DNA of 64,000 nucleotides from Bacteroidota bacterium (GCA_027492915.1 JAPUDW010000137.1:24097-88096), one strand, 5' to 3'. Shown: positions 45,867 through 55,704, counted from the stretch's first letter. Numbers and translations: made by a program. Notes: generated by a model from the sequence alone, not told the origin.

Positions 45867-46520
45867 ATGCTTGATCGCACCAACGAACAATGGCTGGCCG
45901 ACTTAACAGGCACGCCTGAAAAACAATCTCCCGCACTCGAAGACCTGCGTGAGCGTCTTCAACGCGGCATTTACTATTACCTCAGCCGTGAACGCAGCGA
46001 CCTTTCCAGCCTCTCGAGTTCCGAAATTACCCAGATGGCGGAAGATCTCGCGCAGGATGCGACGCTGCGAGTGATGGAAAACCTCGACAGCTTTCGTGGC
46101 GACAGCCGTTTTACCACATGGGCGACCAAAATTGCCGTGCGCGTGGCGATCAGCGACCTTCGCCGCGCTCGCTACCGCGACTTCAGCCTCGACGACCTCA
46201 CCGCCGACGGTGATCTGATGCCCGGTACCACGAACGCCCTTGCCGGAACACCCGAACACACGCCGGAAAACCAGACCGAGCGCGAAGACGTGATGCAAAA
46301 GATCAGCGCCGCGCTGAAAAGTGCGCTCACCGACCGCCAATATCAAGCGCTGGTTGCTGTGGCGCTGCAAGATGTCCCGCTGGAAGTGGTGGCGGAACGC
46401 ATGGGCACCAACCGGAACGCGCTGTATAAGCTGCTGCACGATGCGCGCCGAAAATTACGAAATTATCTGGAAACTGAGGGACTTTCCACCAATTACATGC
46501 TAGACTTGTTTCAAGATTAA
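45867..46520 (+). CDS. ECF-type RNA polymerase sigma factor
   Basis: 217-aa sigma-70 family factor. Region 2 is LAQDATLRVMENLDSFRGDSRFTTWATKIAVRVAISDLRR (~60-100) and region 4 is LTDRQYQALVAVALQDVPLEVVAERMGTNRNALYKLLHDARRKLR (~150-195). Between them is a linker of about 35 residues, slightly long. Region 4 length and the absence of regions 1 and 3 mark it as ECF (extracytoplasmic function). The next gene encodes a cysteine-rich candidate anti-sigma, and the previous an FHA protein. Confidence 0.9.
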   Translation: MLDRTNEQWLADLTGTPEKQSPALEDLRERLQRGIYYYLSRERSDLSSLSSSEITQMAEDLAQDATLRVMENLDSFRGDSRFTTWATKIAVRVAISDLRRARYRDFSLDDLTADGDLMPGTTNALAGTPEHTPENQTEREDVMQKISAALKSALTDRQYQALVAVALQDVPLEVVAERMGTNRNALYKLLHDARRKLRNYLETEGLSTNYMLDLFQD

Positions 46521-46603
46521 GCGGCTTTGGTGGCTGCTGCATGTAAGAACGGTACGGATGCTATCGTCCAATAAGTGTAGAGAATAGAACAAGGCCTGAA
46601 ATC

Positions 46604-46864
46604 ATGGGACTGCCAGACGAACAATTACGCAAATTGATTGATCACATTTTTGTCAGTCACCAGGATGGTGAAATGGATTGCGACTCTTGCGGATGCCAGC
46701 TTGAGTGCCTCGCCGAGAAAGTGGCAGCAGGTGCCAGCCTTCTTGACCTCTTACCGGCGGTCGAGGCACACCTGCGCTGTTGCACCGATTGCCGCGAAGA
46801 ATGGCAAGCACTTCTGTGCATTGTCCGTGCCGAGCGCGACGGCAGCCTGAGCGCATCCAACTAA
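46604..46864 (+). CDS. Zinc-finger anti-sigma-like protein (zf-HC2)
   Basis: 86-aa soluble protein with CDSCGCQLEC near residues 26-35 and AHLRCCTDCREEW near 55-68, the H-x3-C-x2-C arrangement of ZAS anti-sigma domains. It has no membrane helix, as in RsrA-type redox-sensing anti-sigmas. It lies 83 bp after the ECF sigma gene and before trxB, which supports a thiol/redox regulatory pair. The direct sigma partner is inferred from position. Confidence 0.78.
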   Translation: MGLPDEQLRKLIDHIFVSHQDGEMDCDSCGCQLECLAEKVAAGASLLDLLPAVEAHLRCCTDCREEWQALLCIVRAERDGSLSASN

Positions 46865-46937
46865 CACATTAGCGACTAAGCATCAACAACTCAACCACAA
46901 AGCAGCATCATTTATCCGTATGAACGAGGTTATCTCC

Positions 46938-47930
46938 ATGAAGCGTGAACGTGTCGCAATTATCGGTTCGGGGCCAGCAGGTCTAACAGCCGCGCTGTAT
47001 ACCGCCCGCGCCCAACTCAGTACCGTCGTGTTCGTCGGCAGGCTGCTGGGTGGGCAAATTTCGACCACGCACGAAGTCGAAAACTTCCCCGGTTTCCCCA
47101 ACGGCACCACCGGCCCTGAATTGGTCGAGAACATGAAGTTGCAGGCCGAAAAGTTTGGCGCCAAGCTTGTGTTCGAAAGCGTGACCGAAGTTGACCTCAC
47201 CAAAGGCTCGCCCTTCCGCCTCAAGACCGATAACGATGAAGAATACTTGGCGGATACCGTCATCGTGACCATTGGTGCCAACCCGCGCGAACTGCAAATC
47301 CCCGGCGAGAAGCAGTATGTCGGTCGCGGTGTGAGCTACTGCGCGACCTGCGATGGCTTCTTCTTCCGTGGTAAGGATATTACCGTCGTCGGTGGCGGTG
47401 ACTCGGCGCTGCAAGAAGCGTTGTTCCTAACCAAGTTTGGTAAGTCGGTGAACATCATTCACCGCCGCGATGACCTGCGTGCCAGCGTAGCACTGCAAAC
47501 TCGTGCGATGGCGCACCCCAAGATCAACTTTACCTACAGCACGATTGTTGAAGAGGTAAAGGGTGAAGGCGGCGACGGCGCTCCGGCGATTGTGAAGTCG
47601 ATCATCCTGCGCGACCTCAAGACCGGCACCGTCACCGAGAAGCCGACCGATGGCGTGTTCATCTTCGTCGGTTACGATCCGAATAGCTGGCTGTTCAAGA
47701 ATCAGCTTGATCTGAGCGTCGACGAATACATGAAGATCGACTCGAACATGCAAACCAGCATCGATGGGGTATTCGCAGCCGGCGAAATTCACGACAGCGT
47801 GTTCCGTCAGGCGATCACCGCCGCCGGTGATGGCTGCAAGGCCGCACTGTCCGCCATCAAGTGGCTGGGCGAGCGTGAAGACAGCCTGCAACCACTGGAT
47901 GAAGTTCCGGTTGCAGTCGCAGGTGACTAA
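46938..47930 (+). CDS. trxB: Thioredoxin reductase
   Basis: 330-aa FAD/NADPH enzyme that reduces thioredoxin. FAD site GSGPAGLTAALYTAR near the start, redox pair CATC (about C135 and C138), second nucleotide site VVGGGDSALQEALFL, and FAAGEIHD near the C-terminus where the family has GD; here it is GE followed by IHD. ATG at 46938 has GAGG 8 nt upstream; the ATG at 46920 lacks one. It follows the sigma/anti-sigma genes and could be one of their targets. Terminator downstream. Confidence 0.95.
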   Translation: MKRERVAIIGSGPAGLTAALYTARAQLSTVVFVGRLLGGQISTTHEVENFPGFPNGTTGPELVENMKLQAEKFGAKLVFESVTEVDLTKGSPFRLKTDNDEEYLADTVIVTIGANPRELQIPGEKQYVGRGVSYCATCDGFFFRGKDITVVGGGDSALQEALFLTKFGKSVNIIHRRDDLRASVALQTRAMAHPKINFTYSTIVEEVKGEGGDGAPAIVKSIILRDLKTGTVTEKPTDGVFIFVGYDPNSWLFKNQLDLSVDEYMKIDSNMQTSIDGVFAAGEIHDSVFRQAITAAGDGCKAALSAIKWLGEREDSLQPLDEVPVAVAGD

Positions 47931-47955
47931 CCGCCAAACCAAGTGAATCAAGTAG

Positions 47956-47985
47956 GGGCGCACAAGCCATTGTGCGCCCTTTTTA
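47956..47985 (+). terminator. Terminator after trxB (GTAGGG type)
   Basis: GGGCGCACAA and TTGTGCGCCC pair perfectly over a 4-nt loop and are followed by TTTTTATTT. The stem is preceded by GTAGG, linking it to the palindromic repeat family. Confidence 0.93.
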
Positions 47986-48073
47986 TTTGCCCATCACCTA
48001 CTCATCTCCTGCTTAATCACCACCGCCACAATTAATTACAGGATGCCTTTCGACAGAACTGTAGGAGGGGCAA

Positions 48074-48856
48074 ATGAGCGTAAAAGGGAAAGTCGCGCTG
48101 ATTACGGGAGGCGGCTCTGGTTTAGGCGAAGCAGCAGCACGGGTGCTGGCGCGGGAAGGCGCAAAAGTCGCCATCACCGGACGCACACTCGATGAACTCA
48201 AGGAAGTGGCGGACGACATCAAAAAGCATGGGGGCGAAGCACTCGCGGTAAAAGCCGACATATCAAAACCCGCCAGTATCGAAAAAGCCATCGAGAAGGT
48301 TGTGGATAAATGGGGGCAGTTGGACATTGTGTTCGCCAACGCTGGCATTAACGGCGTGTGGGCACCGATTGAAGATTTGACGGTCGAGGAGTGGCAGGAA
48401 ACCATCGACATCAATCTGAACGGCACCTTCTACACACTCAAATATGCCGCGCCGTACCTCAAGAAGAAGGGCGGTTCGATCATCGTGACCGCTTCGGTCA
48501 ACGGCACGCGCATCTTCAGCAACACGGGTGCCACCGCCTATTCATCGACCAAGGCCGCGCAGGTGGCGATGACCAAAATGCTGGCGCTCGAACTCGCCAA
48601 GTATCGCATCCGCGTCAACGTCATCTGCCCCGGTGCGATTGAAAGCGAGATCGACGACAATACCAAGAAGCGCAACGTCGAGAAGGAAAAGGAGCCGGTT
48701 GAGTTCCCCGAAGGCTCGATTCCGCTAACCGATGGCAAACCGGGAAAGGCCGAGGACGTGGGCGAACTGGTGCTGTTCCTCGCCTCGGATGCCTCCAAAC
48801 ACATCACCGGCACCGAAATTTGGATCGACGGCGCACAATCGCTGCTGCAAGGCTAA
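48074..48856 (+). CDS. Short-chain dehydrogenase/reductase
   Basis: 260-aa classical SDR oxidoreductase. NAD(P) motif TGGGSGLG near 13-20, VFANAGING, catalytic Ser in VTASVNGTR, Tyr-x3-Lys as YSSTK (about 156-160), and NVICPGAI. Residues after the second beta strand (GRT) favour NADP, tentatively. Strong AGGAGGGG ribosome binding site. Substrate unknown. Single gene with terminator. Confidence 0.93.
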   Translation: MSVKGKVALITGGGSGLGEAAARVLAREGAKVAITGRTLDELKEVADDIKKHGGEALAVKADISKPASIEKAIEKVVDKWGQLDIVFANAGINGVWAPIEDLTVEEWQETIDINLNGTFYTLKYAAPYLKKKGGSIIVTASVNGTRIFSNTGATAYSSTKAAQVAMTKMLALELAKYRIRVNVICPGAIESEIDDNTKKRNVEKEKEPVEFPEGSIPLTDGKPGKAEDVGELVLFLASDASKHITGTEIWIDGAQSLLQG

Positions 48857-48870
48857 CACCACCCAACAAA

Positions 48871-48905
48871 AAGGGCGGCCTGATGCATAGGCCGCCCTTT
48901 TTATT
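48871..48905. terminator. Bidirectional terminator after SDR gene
   Basis: AAGGGCGGCCT (48871) and AGGCCGCCCTT (48889) form a perfect 11-bp stem with T runs on the plus strand and A run upstream, so it can serve both the SDR gene and the convergent PA14 gene. Confidence 0.92.
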
Positions 48906-48921
48906 ACTTGATCCTGCCGCG

Positions 48922-49983
48922 TTAACGCACCGGCACAATGTTCACATCACCCTTGACCGTCACATATGAGGCCAAGATCCAGCCCACCTGCCCTTCGTAG
49001 CGTACTTGCAACCAGAAGTTGCGCCCGCCTTGAATGGTACGTCCGATCAACTGCACTTCCGCGCCCCACGGGATCTGTGCAATCCGTGCCGTTCGTACAC
49101 TTGGCCGCCGCCGCAGGTTCATCACCGCGCGGGGTACAGCCACCGCCCCCACATCCGGCGCACCGTCGATCTGCTCAAAAATCGTCGCTTGTACCGGAAT
49201 GGTGTTGATGTCACCCGTCAGCGTCACATAACGCCCCGAAATCCAGCCCTGCTTGGTGCCGGTGTTCACGAGGAACCACGTATAGATGCCCTCATCCTTG
49301 TTACGTGCCAGCGGGGTTAGCGGATTACCGGCTGCCACTTCGCCGATCATCGACGCGCCAAGGTACGGGCCTGTACGCAGCGCCTCGGCCTTCACGCCAG
49401 ATACCGCAACCGTAAACGGTGGCACCGCCGTTACGACGACCGCCGGTGTACCAAATACCTGCGTTTGACCGGGAAGCAGGGTCGCGCCGCCTGATACAAG
49501 GAACCACTGCACCTGCAAAATCGCTTGGTCGATGCCTTCAAAATACTCGACGGTCAGATTTACAGGCGATGTGGTAATGCTCACGGTGCGGGTGTCGGTC
49601 GTCAGTACACGACCAACGAACGCATCCAGCACCAAACCGCCGTTGACATACAACCGCACGCCATCATCTGACGACACCGTGAAGTTATACGTGCCGGGGG
49701 TTAAATTCTGTGTAGAGGTAAACCTTACCGAGAAGTTGTCGGCAGGCATCGCCGTTACCGGCTGACCGTTCACAACCGGCACACCCGTTCCCCAATTAAA
49801 GTTGAGGCCGTTGATGCCGCTGACGACCGTTTGGATGCCGCTACTCCCTAAATTGGCGTCCGCAAAAAATGTGCCTGTCCAATTCACACCATAATCAGCT
49901 TGCACGGTCAACATGGGTACGGCTGCCATGACCAGCATAACCACACTGAGTACAACTACCAGAGCGCTGCGATTTCGCTTCAT
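48922..49983 (-). CDS. Secreted PA14-domain protein with two SH3-like repeats
   Basis: 353-aa exported protein. Signal peptide at residues 1-30 (MKRNRS then a long hydrophobic stretch, VQADY). Residues ~32-165 match PA14, a carbohydrate-binding beta-barrel (FSVRFTSTQNLTPGTYNFTVSSDDGVRLYVNG). Residues ~195-265 and ~285-353 each hold a bacterial SH3-like unit, ending GWISGRYVTLTGD and GWILASYVTVKGD. Both are typical wall or glycan binding modules; no catalytic domain, so it may be an adhesion or cell-surface protein. ATG at 49983 has GGGAG upstream; a TTG at 50007 was rejected. Confidence 0.85.
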   Translation of the reverse strand: MKRNRSALVVVLSVVMLVMAAVPMLTVQADYGVNWTGTFFADANLGSSGIQTVVSGINGLNFNWGTGVPVVNGQPVTAMPADNFSVRFTSTQNLTPGTYNFTVSSDDGVRLYVNGGLVLDAFVGRVLTTDTRTVSITTSPVNLTVEYFEGIDQAILQVQWFLVSGGATLLPGQTQVFGTPAVVVTAVPPFTVAVSGVKAEALRTGPYLGASMIGEVAAGNPLTPLARNKDEGIYTWFLVNTGTKQGWISGRYVTLTGDINTIPVQATIFEQIDGAPDVGAVAVPRAVMNLRRRPSVRTARIAQIPWGAEVQLIGRTIQGGRNFWLQVRYEGQVGWILASYVTVKGDVNIVPVR

Positions 49984-50075
49984 GCCCGTTCTCCCATCCG
50001 AGTTCAATTAGTTAAGACCTATTATATGCGTTCATCGCAAATCGCGGTACAGGAATTCAGTACATGGTTTTGCGA

Positions 50076-50621
50076 TCACGCCTCCAGCACGTAACAACCT
50101 GCATTTTCAGGATGGTCGATCACCCGCGCCGTACCGGGAACCGCCCGAATCACCCACAGCACTAGCAAGTCACCGATGGCACCCGAAATCAAAATTGCAC
50201 CCGCCACCGTCAGCCAGCCGAGGTTCGCCAACGTCCCAACCACCACGGGCAAGATGCCTGTGAAGATCAGCGGCAGAATTACCCCCACACGGTAGCCGCT
50301 GGCGAGCATCGGTACCTTTGAGTGTGCATATGGGCTGAGGGTTTTCCACGCGATGCCGAAGCGAATGGCGGAAGGCGGCACACCCGCGAACAAAATCCAC
50401 CCCAGTGCGTGTATTGCTTCGTGGGCGACAATCAACATCACAAACGCCACCAAACCGAACAAGTAATCACGCCTACTGTTATCACCCACCCCCCAGATTA
50501 GCGCATGTGGGATCAACGGCACGACCGTTAGCACCACAGACAAGACGAACAATCTGCGTGAAGCAATGTCCTTCAGTGGGATCGATACATCGCGCAGTTT
50601 TGACGGGTCATATGATTGCAT
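50076..50621 (-). CDS. DUF3267-type membrane metalloprotease
   Basis: 181-aa protein with four or five membrane helices. The HEAIH sequence in IVAHEAIHALGW (about residues 66-72) is a HExxH zinc site inside a helix, as in DUF3267 putative peptidases. AAGGA precedes the ATG. Its role and substrate are unknown; related proteins are linked to sporulation or membrane protein processing in other bacteria. Single gene. Confidence 0.8.
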   Translation of the reverse strand: MQSYDPSKLRDVSIPLKDIASRRLFVLSVVLTVVPLIPHALIWGVGDNSRRDYLFGLVAFVMLIVAHEAIHALGWILFAGVPPSAIRFGIAWKTLSPYAHSKVPMLASGYRVGVILPLIFTGILPVVVGTLANLGWLTVAGAILISGAIGDLLVLWVIRAVPGTARVIDHPENAGCYVLEA

Positions 50622-50754
50622 CGTGTGTTCCTTGGATAATAACGAACAGTGTCTACAGAGAATTCATCTTCGTATGATAGGTCTCAGAGCGTGCTTAAAA
50701 GGTTTGAGATAAGGCAGCGCTGTCTTTACACGCGGCTACAAACAAGGTCTTTTC

Positions 50755-50778
50755 GTAGGGACGCAGCGTGATGCGTCC
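50755..50778. repeat. GTAGGG palindrome (GGACGCA/TGCGTCC)
   Basis: GTAGGGACGCA-GCGTGA-TGCGTCC, 7-bp arms. Lies in the 395-bp intergenic region before the DUF4342 gene. Confidence 0.7.
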
Positions 50779-50807
50779 GCGCCACCAACCACAACCATCT
50801 TCTTCTC

Positions 50808-50830
50808 GTAGGGAATGGTCTTAGACCATT
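50808..50830. repeat. GTAGGG palindrome (AATGGTC/GACCATT)
   Basis: GTAGGGAATGGTCTTAGACCATT, with 8-bp arms around one base. A nearly equal copy at 55446-55469 differs in the central base pair and one outer pair. Confidence 0.7.
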
Positions 50831-51016
50831 TCGCATGGCTGACATTTTCAACCGATTCCCACTATTTTTTTTACGAGGCATAATCATTATCAACGGTGTT
50901 TTTATAATAACCATCAAAAAACCCTGCAACTTTCCTATAATGAGCCTCGTATAAGAGAGTATAGTACAAGCAAACTGTCCATGAAGGCAGTGGGTCAATA
51001 GGAGATAAAACAAACC

Positions 51017-51325
51017 ATGAGCGAAGAAAAGCAGAAGAATACCGAAGCCGAAGTCAAAACCTTTAGTGAACAACTCGAAGTCGCCGGTAAAGAACTGGTC
51101 GGCAAAGTGCAGGAACTCATCAAGGAAGGTAACGTCCGCAAGGTCATCATCCGTGGTGAAGATGGGCACGAAATCATGCAGTTCACCCTGACCGCTGGTG
51201 CCGGTGTCGCCGGTGTGTTCATGCTGGCCGCTCCGGTCGCCGCCCCCATTCTGGCCGCCGTTGGTGCCGCCGCCGCCTTCCTCGCGAAGGTCAAGATCGA
51301 GATTGTGCGCGAAGAACCCGTCTAA
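51017..51325 (+). CDS. DUF4342-domain small protein
   Basis: 102-aa protein of the DUF4342 family. A charged coiled-coil-like N-terminus (FSEQLEVAGKELVGKVQELIKEG) leads to VRKVIIRGEDG and a glycine/alanine-rich hydrophobic stretch (PVAAPILAAVGAAAAF) that could enter a membrane. The family has no known function. AGGAG ribosome binding site and a strong terminator with GCAA tetraloop make it a single-gene unit. The stretch before it holds two palindromic repeats. Confidence 0.85.
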   Translation: MSEEKQKNTEAEVKTFSEQLEVAGKELVGKVQELIKEGNVRKVIIRGEDGHEIMQFTLTAGAGVAGVFMLAAPVAAPILAAVGAAAAFLAKVKIEIVREEPV

Positions 51326-51350
51326 TCGCGGTTCGTGTTAGACCAACGAA

Positions 51351-51383
51351 AGAGGTGCATCCGCAAGGGTGCGCCTCTTTTAT
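51351..51383 (+). terminator. Intrinsic terminator after DUF4342 gene
   Basis: AGAGGTGCATCC and GGGTGCGCCTCT pair with two G-U pairs around a GCAA tetraloop, then TTTTATTT. Confidence 0.93.
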
Positions 51384-51460
51384 TTCTTCAAAATTGGGTA
51401 AGATGGTGCATCGTTACACCTTATCGTAATCGCAACTAATCATCTTGTTTAGAAGGCAGC

Positions 51461-52102
<642 letters not shown>

Positions 52103-52259
52103 CGGGCTGCTCACCACGCTTTGGCTTCTCCAGCGCTCAAGCGTTGTATGGTGGACATCGCATCCTCCCATATGAATTTCATGAAGGAGCATTGTAACCT
52201 GCGCGGTTTAGAGTAGGCTTAGGGGGAGATTGCCCTTAACCAGTAGAAAGTGTTCCCGC

Positions 52260-52721
52260 GTGACCACCCTGCACTTCGAAACAACCATCAACGTGCCTGC
52301 CCACACGATTTTTGAGTTGATTGCTGACTTCGTGCATTATGACCGCTGGCTGCAAGGCTCCGGCTTATATGAGTCGGTTGTTGAATTGTCAGAAAATCCG
52401 GTGCGCTTGGGGACAACCTACGTGGATAAAGGCAGCGGTTCGGTTATGCATGGTCAGGTCACGGTGTTCAAACCGCCGGAGAAGATCAGCTTTCATCAGC
52501 GAACGCATCTCAAGCTCTTGGGCTTCGTTCCGGCGGGTTTGGATGTCACAGTGGCTTATACGCTGTCGCCAGCGGGGGTGGGTACGCATGTCCACCGCGC
52601 GGTCACGGTGGCGGTCAGTGGGGCGCTGCGACCCGTTCAAAAAGGCTTGGTGAACCGCCTCAGCGCCGAAAGTCAACGAATCTTGGATGCGCTCAAGGCG
52701 CATCTCGAAAAAGCGGGCTGA
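52260..52721 (+). CDS. SRPBCC-family (polyketide cyclase-like) protein
   Basis: 153-aa protein with the helix-grip (Bet v 1/SRPBCC) fold: an opening strand TTLHFETTINVPAHTIFELIADF, SFHQRTHLKLLGF in the middle, and a long C-terminal helix. Such proteins bind hydrophobic ligands. GTG at 52260 is preferred as start because it begins right before the first strand; a TTG at 52230 would add ten polar residues. Overlaps nothing; convergent with the SWIM gene 4 bp away. Confidence 0.75.
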   Translation: MTTLHFETTINVPAHTIFELIADFVHYDRWLQGSGLYESVVELSENPVRLGTTYVDKGSGSVMHGQVTVFKPPEKISFHQRTHLKLLGFVPAGLDVTVAYTLSPAGVGTHVHRAVTVAVSGALRPVQKGLVNRLSAESQRILDALKAHLEKAG

Positions 52722-52724
52722 ATA

Positions 52725-53087
52725 TTACAACCCGCGCCGGCTGGTGATCCACAATCCCTCATCCCCACGTTTCCCCGCGAGGTAAAACGTGCGGTGCTTC
52801 TGGCGGCGTGCATCAGCTTTGGTTTCCCAAAAGCTCAACGCCCGACCACGCTTGGCTGCCAGCGCTTCGAGCGCCGCGACACTGTGCGCACAGCCAATAT
52901 TGCCGTTCATCGCCCAGATGCAAGTGCAGCGGGTGTGGATAACACCTTGCTTATCATATTCGACCGTCACCACATGGTTTGCGGTCGGTGTTGTGGTGCT
53001 GCTGACCACGATCAAATTACGGTTGACGATATGGGCTTTCAGGTTGCGTGCGCGCCCCTGCTGCCCTTTAAGACTGTTGGGTTTCAT
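52725..53087 (-). CDS. SWIM zinc-finger protein
   Basis: 120-aa protein with CTCIWAMNGNIGCAHSVAAL, i.e. C-x-C-x(n)-C-x-H of the SWIM finger (residues ~56-70). The N-terminus is basic (RARNLKAHIVNRNLIVVSS). SWIM domains bind DNA or proteins and often occur in Swi2/Snf2 or transposase contexts; here it is alone, so probably a small accessory protein. The frame ends 4 bp past the SRPBCC stop. Confidence 0.75.
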   Translation of the reverse strand: MKPNSLKGQQGRARNLKAHIVNRNLIVVSSTTTPTANHVVTVEYDKQGVIHTRCTCIWAMNGNIGCAHSVAALEALAAKRGRALSFWETKADARRQKHRTFYLAGKRGDEGLWITSRRGL

Positions 53088-53227
53088 ATGTACTCCCTAA
53101 TCGTACACTTGTTCTAATTATAGCCGAAAAAATGTCTATTTTCCATTAGAAAATGGCTTATCTTTTGGATTAGTTGTAGACTCGTTTAAGATGCCGTTGT
53201 AATGCACTTTGAAAGGTTCAAAGTATC

Positions 53228-53590
53228 ATGATTTTGATGATCGACCATGTGCAAATCACCATTCCAAAAGGGCAGGAAGAAGTGGGGCGTGCTTTCTACT
53301 GTGACGTGCTGGGGTTGAAGGAAATCCCCAAGCCGGAAAGCTTGCAAGGGCGCGGCGGTTTTTGGCTACAGGTGGCCGACCGTCAAATTCATGTCGGCAC
53401 CGAGGACGGCTTCGACCGCCTGACGACCAAAGCCCACGTTGCCTACCGCGTTACCGACCTTGAGCAGTGGCGCAAGAAAATCAGCACGGCGGGGATCACT
53501 ATCGAGGAGCAAATCCCCATCCCCGGTTACAGCCGCTTCGAGTTCCGCGACCCCTTCGGCAACCGTGTGGAGCTGATGCAGAAGGGGTGA
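53228..53590 (+). CDS. VOC-family glyoxalase/dioxygenase-like protein
   Basis: 120-aa protein with a single VOC half: IDHVQITIPKGQEEVGRAFYCDVLGL at the start and FEFRDPFGNRVELMQ at the end, carrying the usual metal Glu at the end of the last strand. Small size suits homodimeric lyase-like members. AAAGG before the ATG. Substrate unknown. Single gene. Confidence 0.88.
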   Translation: MILMIDHVQITIPKGQEEVGRAFYCDVLGLKEIPKPESLQGRGGFWLQVADRQIHVGTEDGFDRLTTKAHVAYRVTDLEQWRKKISTAGITIEEQIPIPGYSRFEFRDPFGNRVELMQKG

Positions 53591-53618
53591 TTAAGCCGTT
53601 CTGCAAATACGGTCATGA

Positions 53619-53957
53619 TCACTGCCGATCATCGTGGTATCTAATGAACCAAACAAAGTAACCTATTAAAGCTGTTACTAAACAAAAAACCAGCAGCATA
53701 TCGCGATTAGGTATATAACCCAGTGAGAAAAAGTACAAAAATGTAATGCCAACTGAGAAGCCAATGGGAATGACCATTACATAAAGACAACCCCATTCCA
53801 TCACATGCTCTCGAAGCCGGACACGCCACGGGTCTCGTCGTACATGGCGGGCAACATAGTCAGCATAGTCATTAATGTCAACTGCTGTGTCCGGTTCTAA
53901 TAGCTCTCCATCCACGCCCACCACAGGCGGCGCTTCGGGCTTGGGTTCTAGCTGCAT
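53619..53957 (-). CDS. Small two-helix membrane protein
   Basis: 112-aa protein. The ATG at 53957 has AGGGTG upstream and precedes MQLEPKPEAPPVVG; a longer GTG frame to 54023 would overlap the preceding gene. An acidic linker and basic patch (ARHVRRDPWRVRLREHV) precede two membrane helices near residues 60-80 and 85-105. Unknown function. It lies 48 bp after the next gene on the same strand, probably in one operon. Confidence 0.65.
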   Translation of the reverse strand: MQLEPKPEAPPVVGVDGELLEPDTAVDINDYADYVARHVRRDPWRVRLREHVMEWGCLYVMVIPIGFSVGITFLYFFSLGYIPNRDMLLVFCLVTALIGYFVWFIRYHDDRQ

Positions 53958-54004
53958 GGACGACACCCTTTGGTAACGAGCCGAGAGTCCCATTATAGGC
54001 GGCC

Positions 54005-54670
54005 TCACCCCACCCGTGCCCAACAGTTCATAATCACAAATACCGATGTCGCGTTGCCAGTCTGCAAATCAGGGAAATCATCCGCCGCCAGTCCGAGGCT
54101 CTTATACACCCGCACAGCTTGACACTCAGCCATGAAGTCCTCATACCAACCGTGTGTCAGCAGTGAAGCGGTTATGTGCAGCATTCCCAGAGACGACCCT
54201 ACATGAAACGGTGAAGGCGTTCCATAGTAAGTGTCATACTGAATAAACCTTGTCTTTTCCATGTTCAGTGGAATAGGTGACATCGAGATACCGGCTTGAT
54301 CGAACCACTCACGCAGTATTTCAGGTGATGATTGATGACCATAGATACTGGTTTTATTCCGGTATTTGTAGCCATCTTCATAGGTAACTCTTAAAAGCTG
54401 GCTATCGGGTGGCACGGGTAACTCTGCTGCGGTTGCCCACTCGCCGCCAAACCGCGCGAATAACCACATGCTCCCAAAGCAAACCGCCGGAATCGCCAAC
54501 ACAACGACCAGCAAAATAACACACCCGCGTTTGTATCCCCTTGCACGCCGCTGTTGAACCGCTAATTGATCAACACCCATCGTCACCTCCAATTGAGCAT
54601 CTTCATTCGCCATCGGTTGTTCGGTAACCAACTTTTTTGATCCTAGCCAAAACTTCCCAGTAATTGTCAT
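54005..54670 (-). CDS. Single-pass membrane protein of unknown function
   Basis: 221-aa protein: polar N-terminus, one membrane helix (GCVILLVVVLAIPAVCFGSMWLF, about 49-71) and an external domain of ~145 residues with PVPPDSQLLRVTYEDGYKYR. The start may be the ATG at 54613 (MANEDAQ), as neither has a good ribosome binding site. Its domain is not recognised. Likely co-transcribed with the small membrane protein downstream. Confidence 0.6.
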   Translation of the reverse strand: MTITGKFWLGSKKLVTEQPMANEDAQLEVTMGVDQLAVQQRRARGYKRGCVILLVVVLAIPAVCFGSMWLFARFGGEWATAAELPVPPDSQLLRVTYEDGYKYRNKTSIYGHQSSPEILREWFDQAGISMSPIPLNMEKTRFIQYDTYYGTPSPFHVGSSLGMLHITASLLTHGWYEDFMAECQAVRVYKSLGLAADDFPDLQTGNATSVFVIMNCWARVG

Positions 54671-55123
54671 AAAGTAGAAATTTAAACTCAGTTGGTAGCA
54701 CAGTAAAAAAATACAATAGACGGAGGGTTTCCAAAAGTGTATCTAACGCCTACAGATTTCCATTTCTGATAAAATTCGCTGTCAGTATCTATATTAATAT
54801 TTTCCCCACATCCAACAAGAAATTTTGGTAACACACCTCAAAGTCGATGAACTGCGGATTACCGTCATCATCAAGCTAATGAATACCGTGTGAGGTAATA
54901 CTTGTGACTTCTTTCATGGTTTATCCTCGGTCATTTGTGACACACTTACCAGTTCAAACGGCCTCTATCTACGAACTAAAGACTACTGACTATCGACTGA
55001 TGTAAAGTCTCGGAAGTCACAAGAAAAAGATTTAACCGCCAAGTTGCCAAGATTTTTAGCCCATTTCTTTCGAGACTCTACATGAGTGGTCTCTCGTAAG
55101 TTCTGAGTCATTGGTATTTATTT
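54671..55123. other. Non-coding stretch upstream of region B
   Basis: About 450 bp with no gene found. AT-rich start with short frames only, then the motif family GACTACTGACTATCGACTGA at 54981-55000. Weak palindromes present. It is the left part of the long non-coding region ending at 55793. Confidence 0.5.
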
Positions 55124-55704
55124 CCTCCATCGCTTGCGGGGGAGGTGTCGCGTCAGCGACGGAGGGGGTCTGCTCGTGACTTTCGATAACCTACTTTATC
55201 AACTAACGACTATCCTCTGCCCTTCAACTGTCTTTGTCTTGTATTGAACTTGAAACTTGCCACTTGTAACTTATTACTACTTAGGTTTATTTTCGGTTAA
55301 CCCGACAAACTCTTTTCCAACCATCCCCCAACAATCTTAGCATCCCCACTCCCTCAAAATGGTTAGCGCCAACGCCCCTTAAAAGCTGCCAAATGTTCTT
55401 CCAAATGGTCACCTATAACACCCTCGTTTCTGATACACTCTTTCGTAGGGAATGGTCTAAGACCATTCCTCTTATGGCTTTCCTACCGCATCTTAACAAC
55501 TTATTTCGCGCCGCCGCTTGTCGTGCCGCATTTGCCGCTTATTCCGCACGTTGTGCATTTGCTTTTGACTATCGACTGAAGACTACTTTTGCAACAAACA
55601 TTGCAGCAGCAGCCCCTCAACCGTTTTGCTGCAAATCTGTTTTTAACGGGCGACTGATAACTGCCGACTTTGTATTGAAGCTAAAAGCCAATCGCTAACC
55701 GCTA
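55124..55704. repeat. Mosaic non-coding repeat region B
   Basis: Relative of region A at 12.4-13.2 kb. Carries the CCTCC-hairpin (55124-55165), the 21-base block (55291-55311), the 65-bp block (55348-55412), the 23-base block (55492-55514) and the 18-base block (55686-55703). The hairpin comes first here but third in A; the other four blocks keep the same order. A palindrome GGAATGGTC/GACCATTCC lies at 55449-55469. A 101-codon forward frame at 55393-55698 falls inside the repeat and is not considered a gene. Confidence 0.85.

Noticed and set aside
55393..55698. 101-codon forward frame
   Set aside because: It lies wholly in the mosaic repeat; the matching blocks at 12.5-13.2 kb do not keep the frame open.
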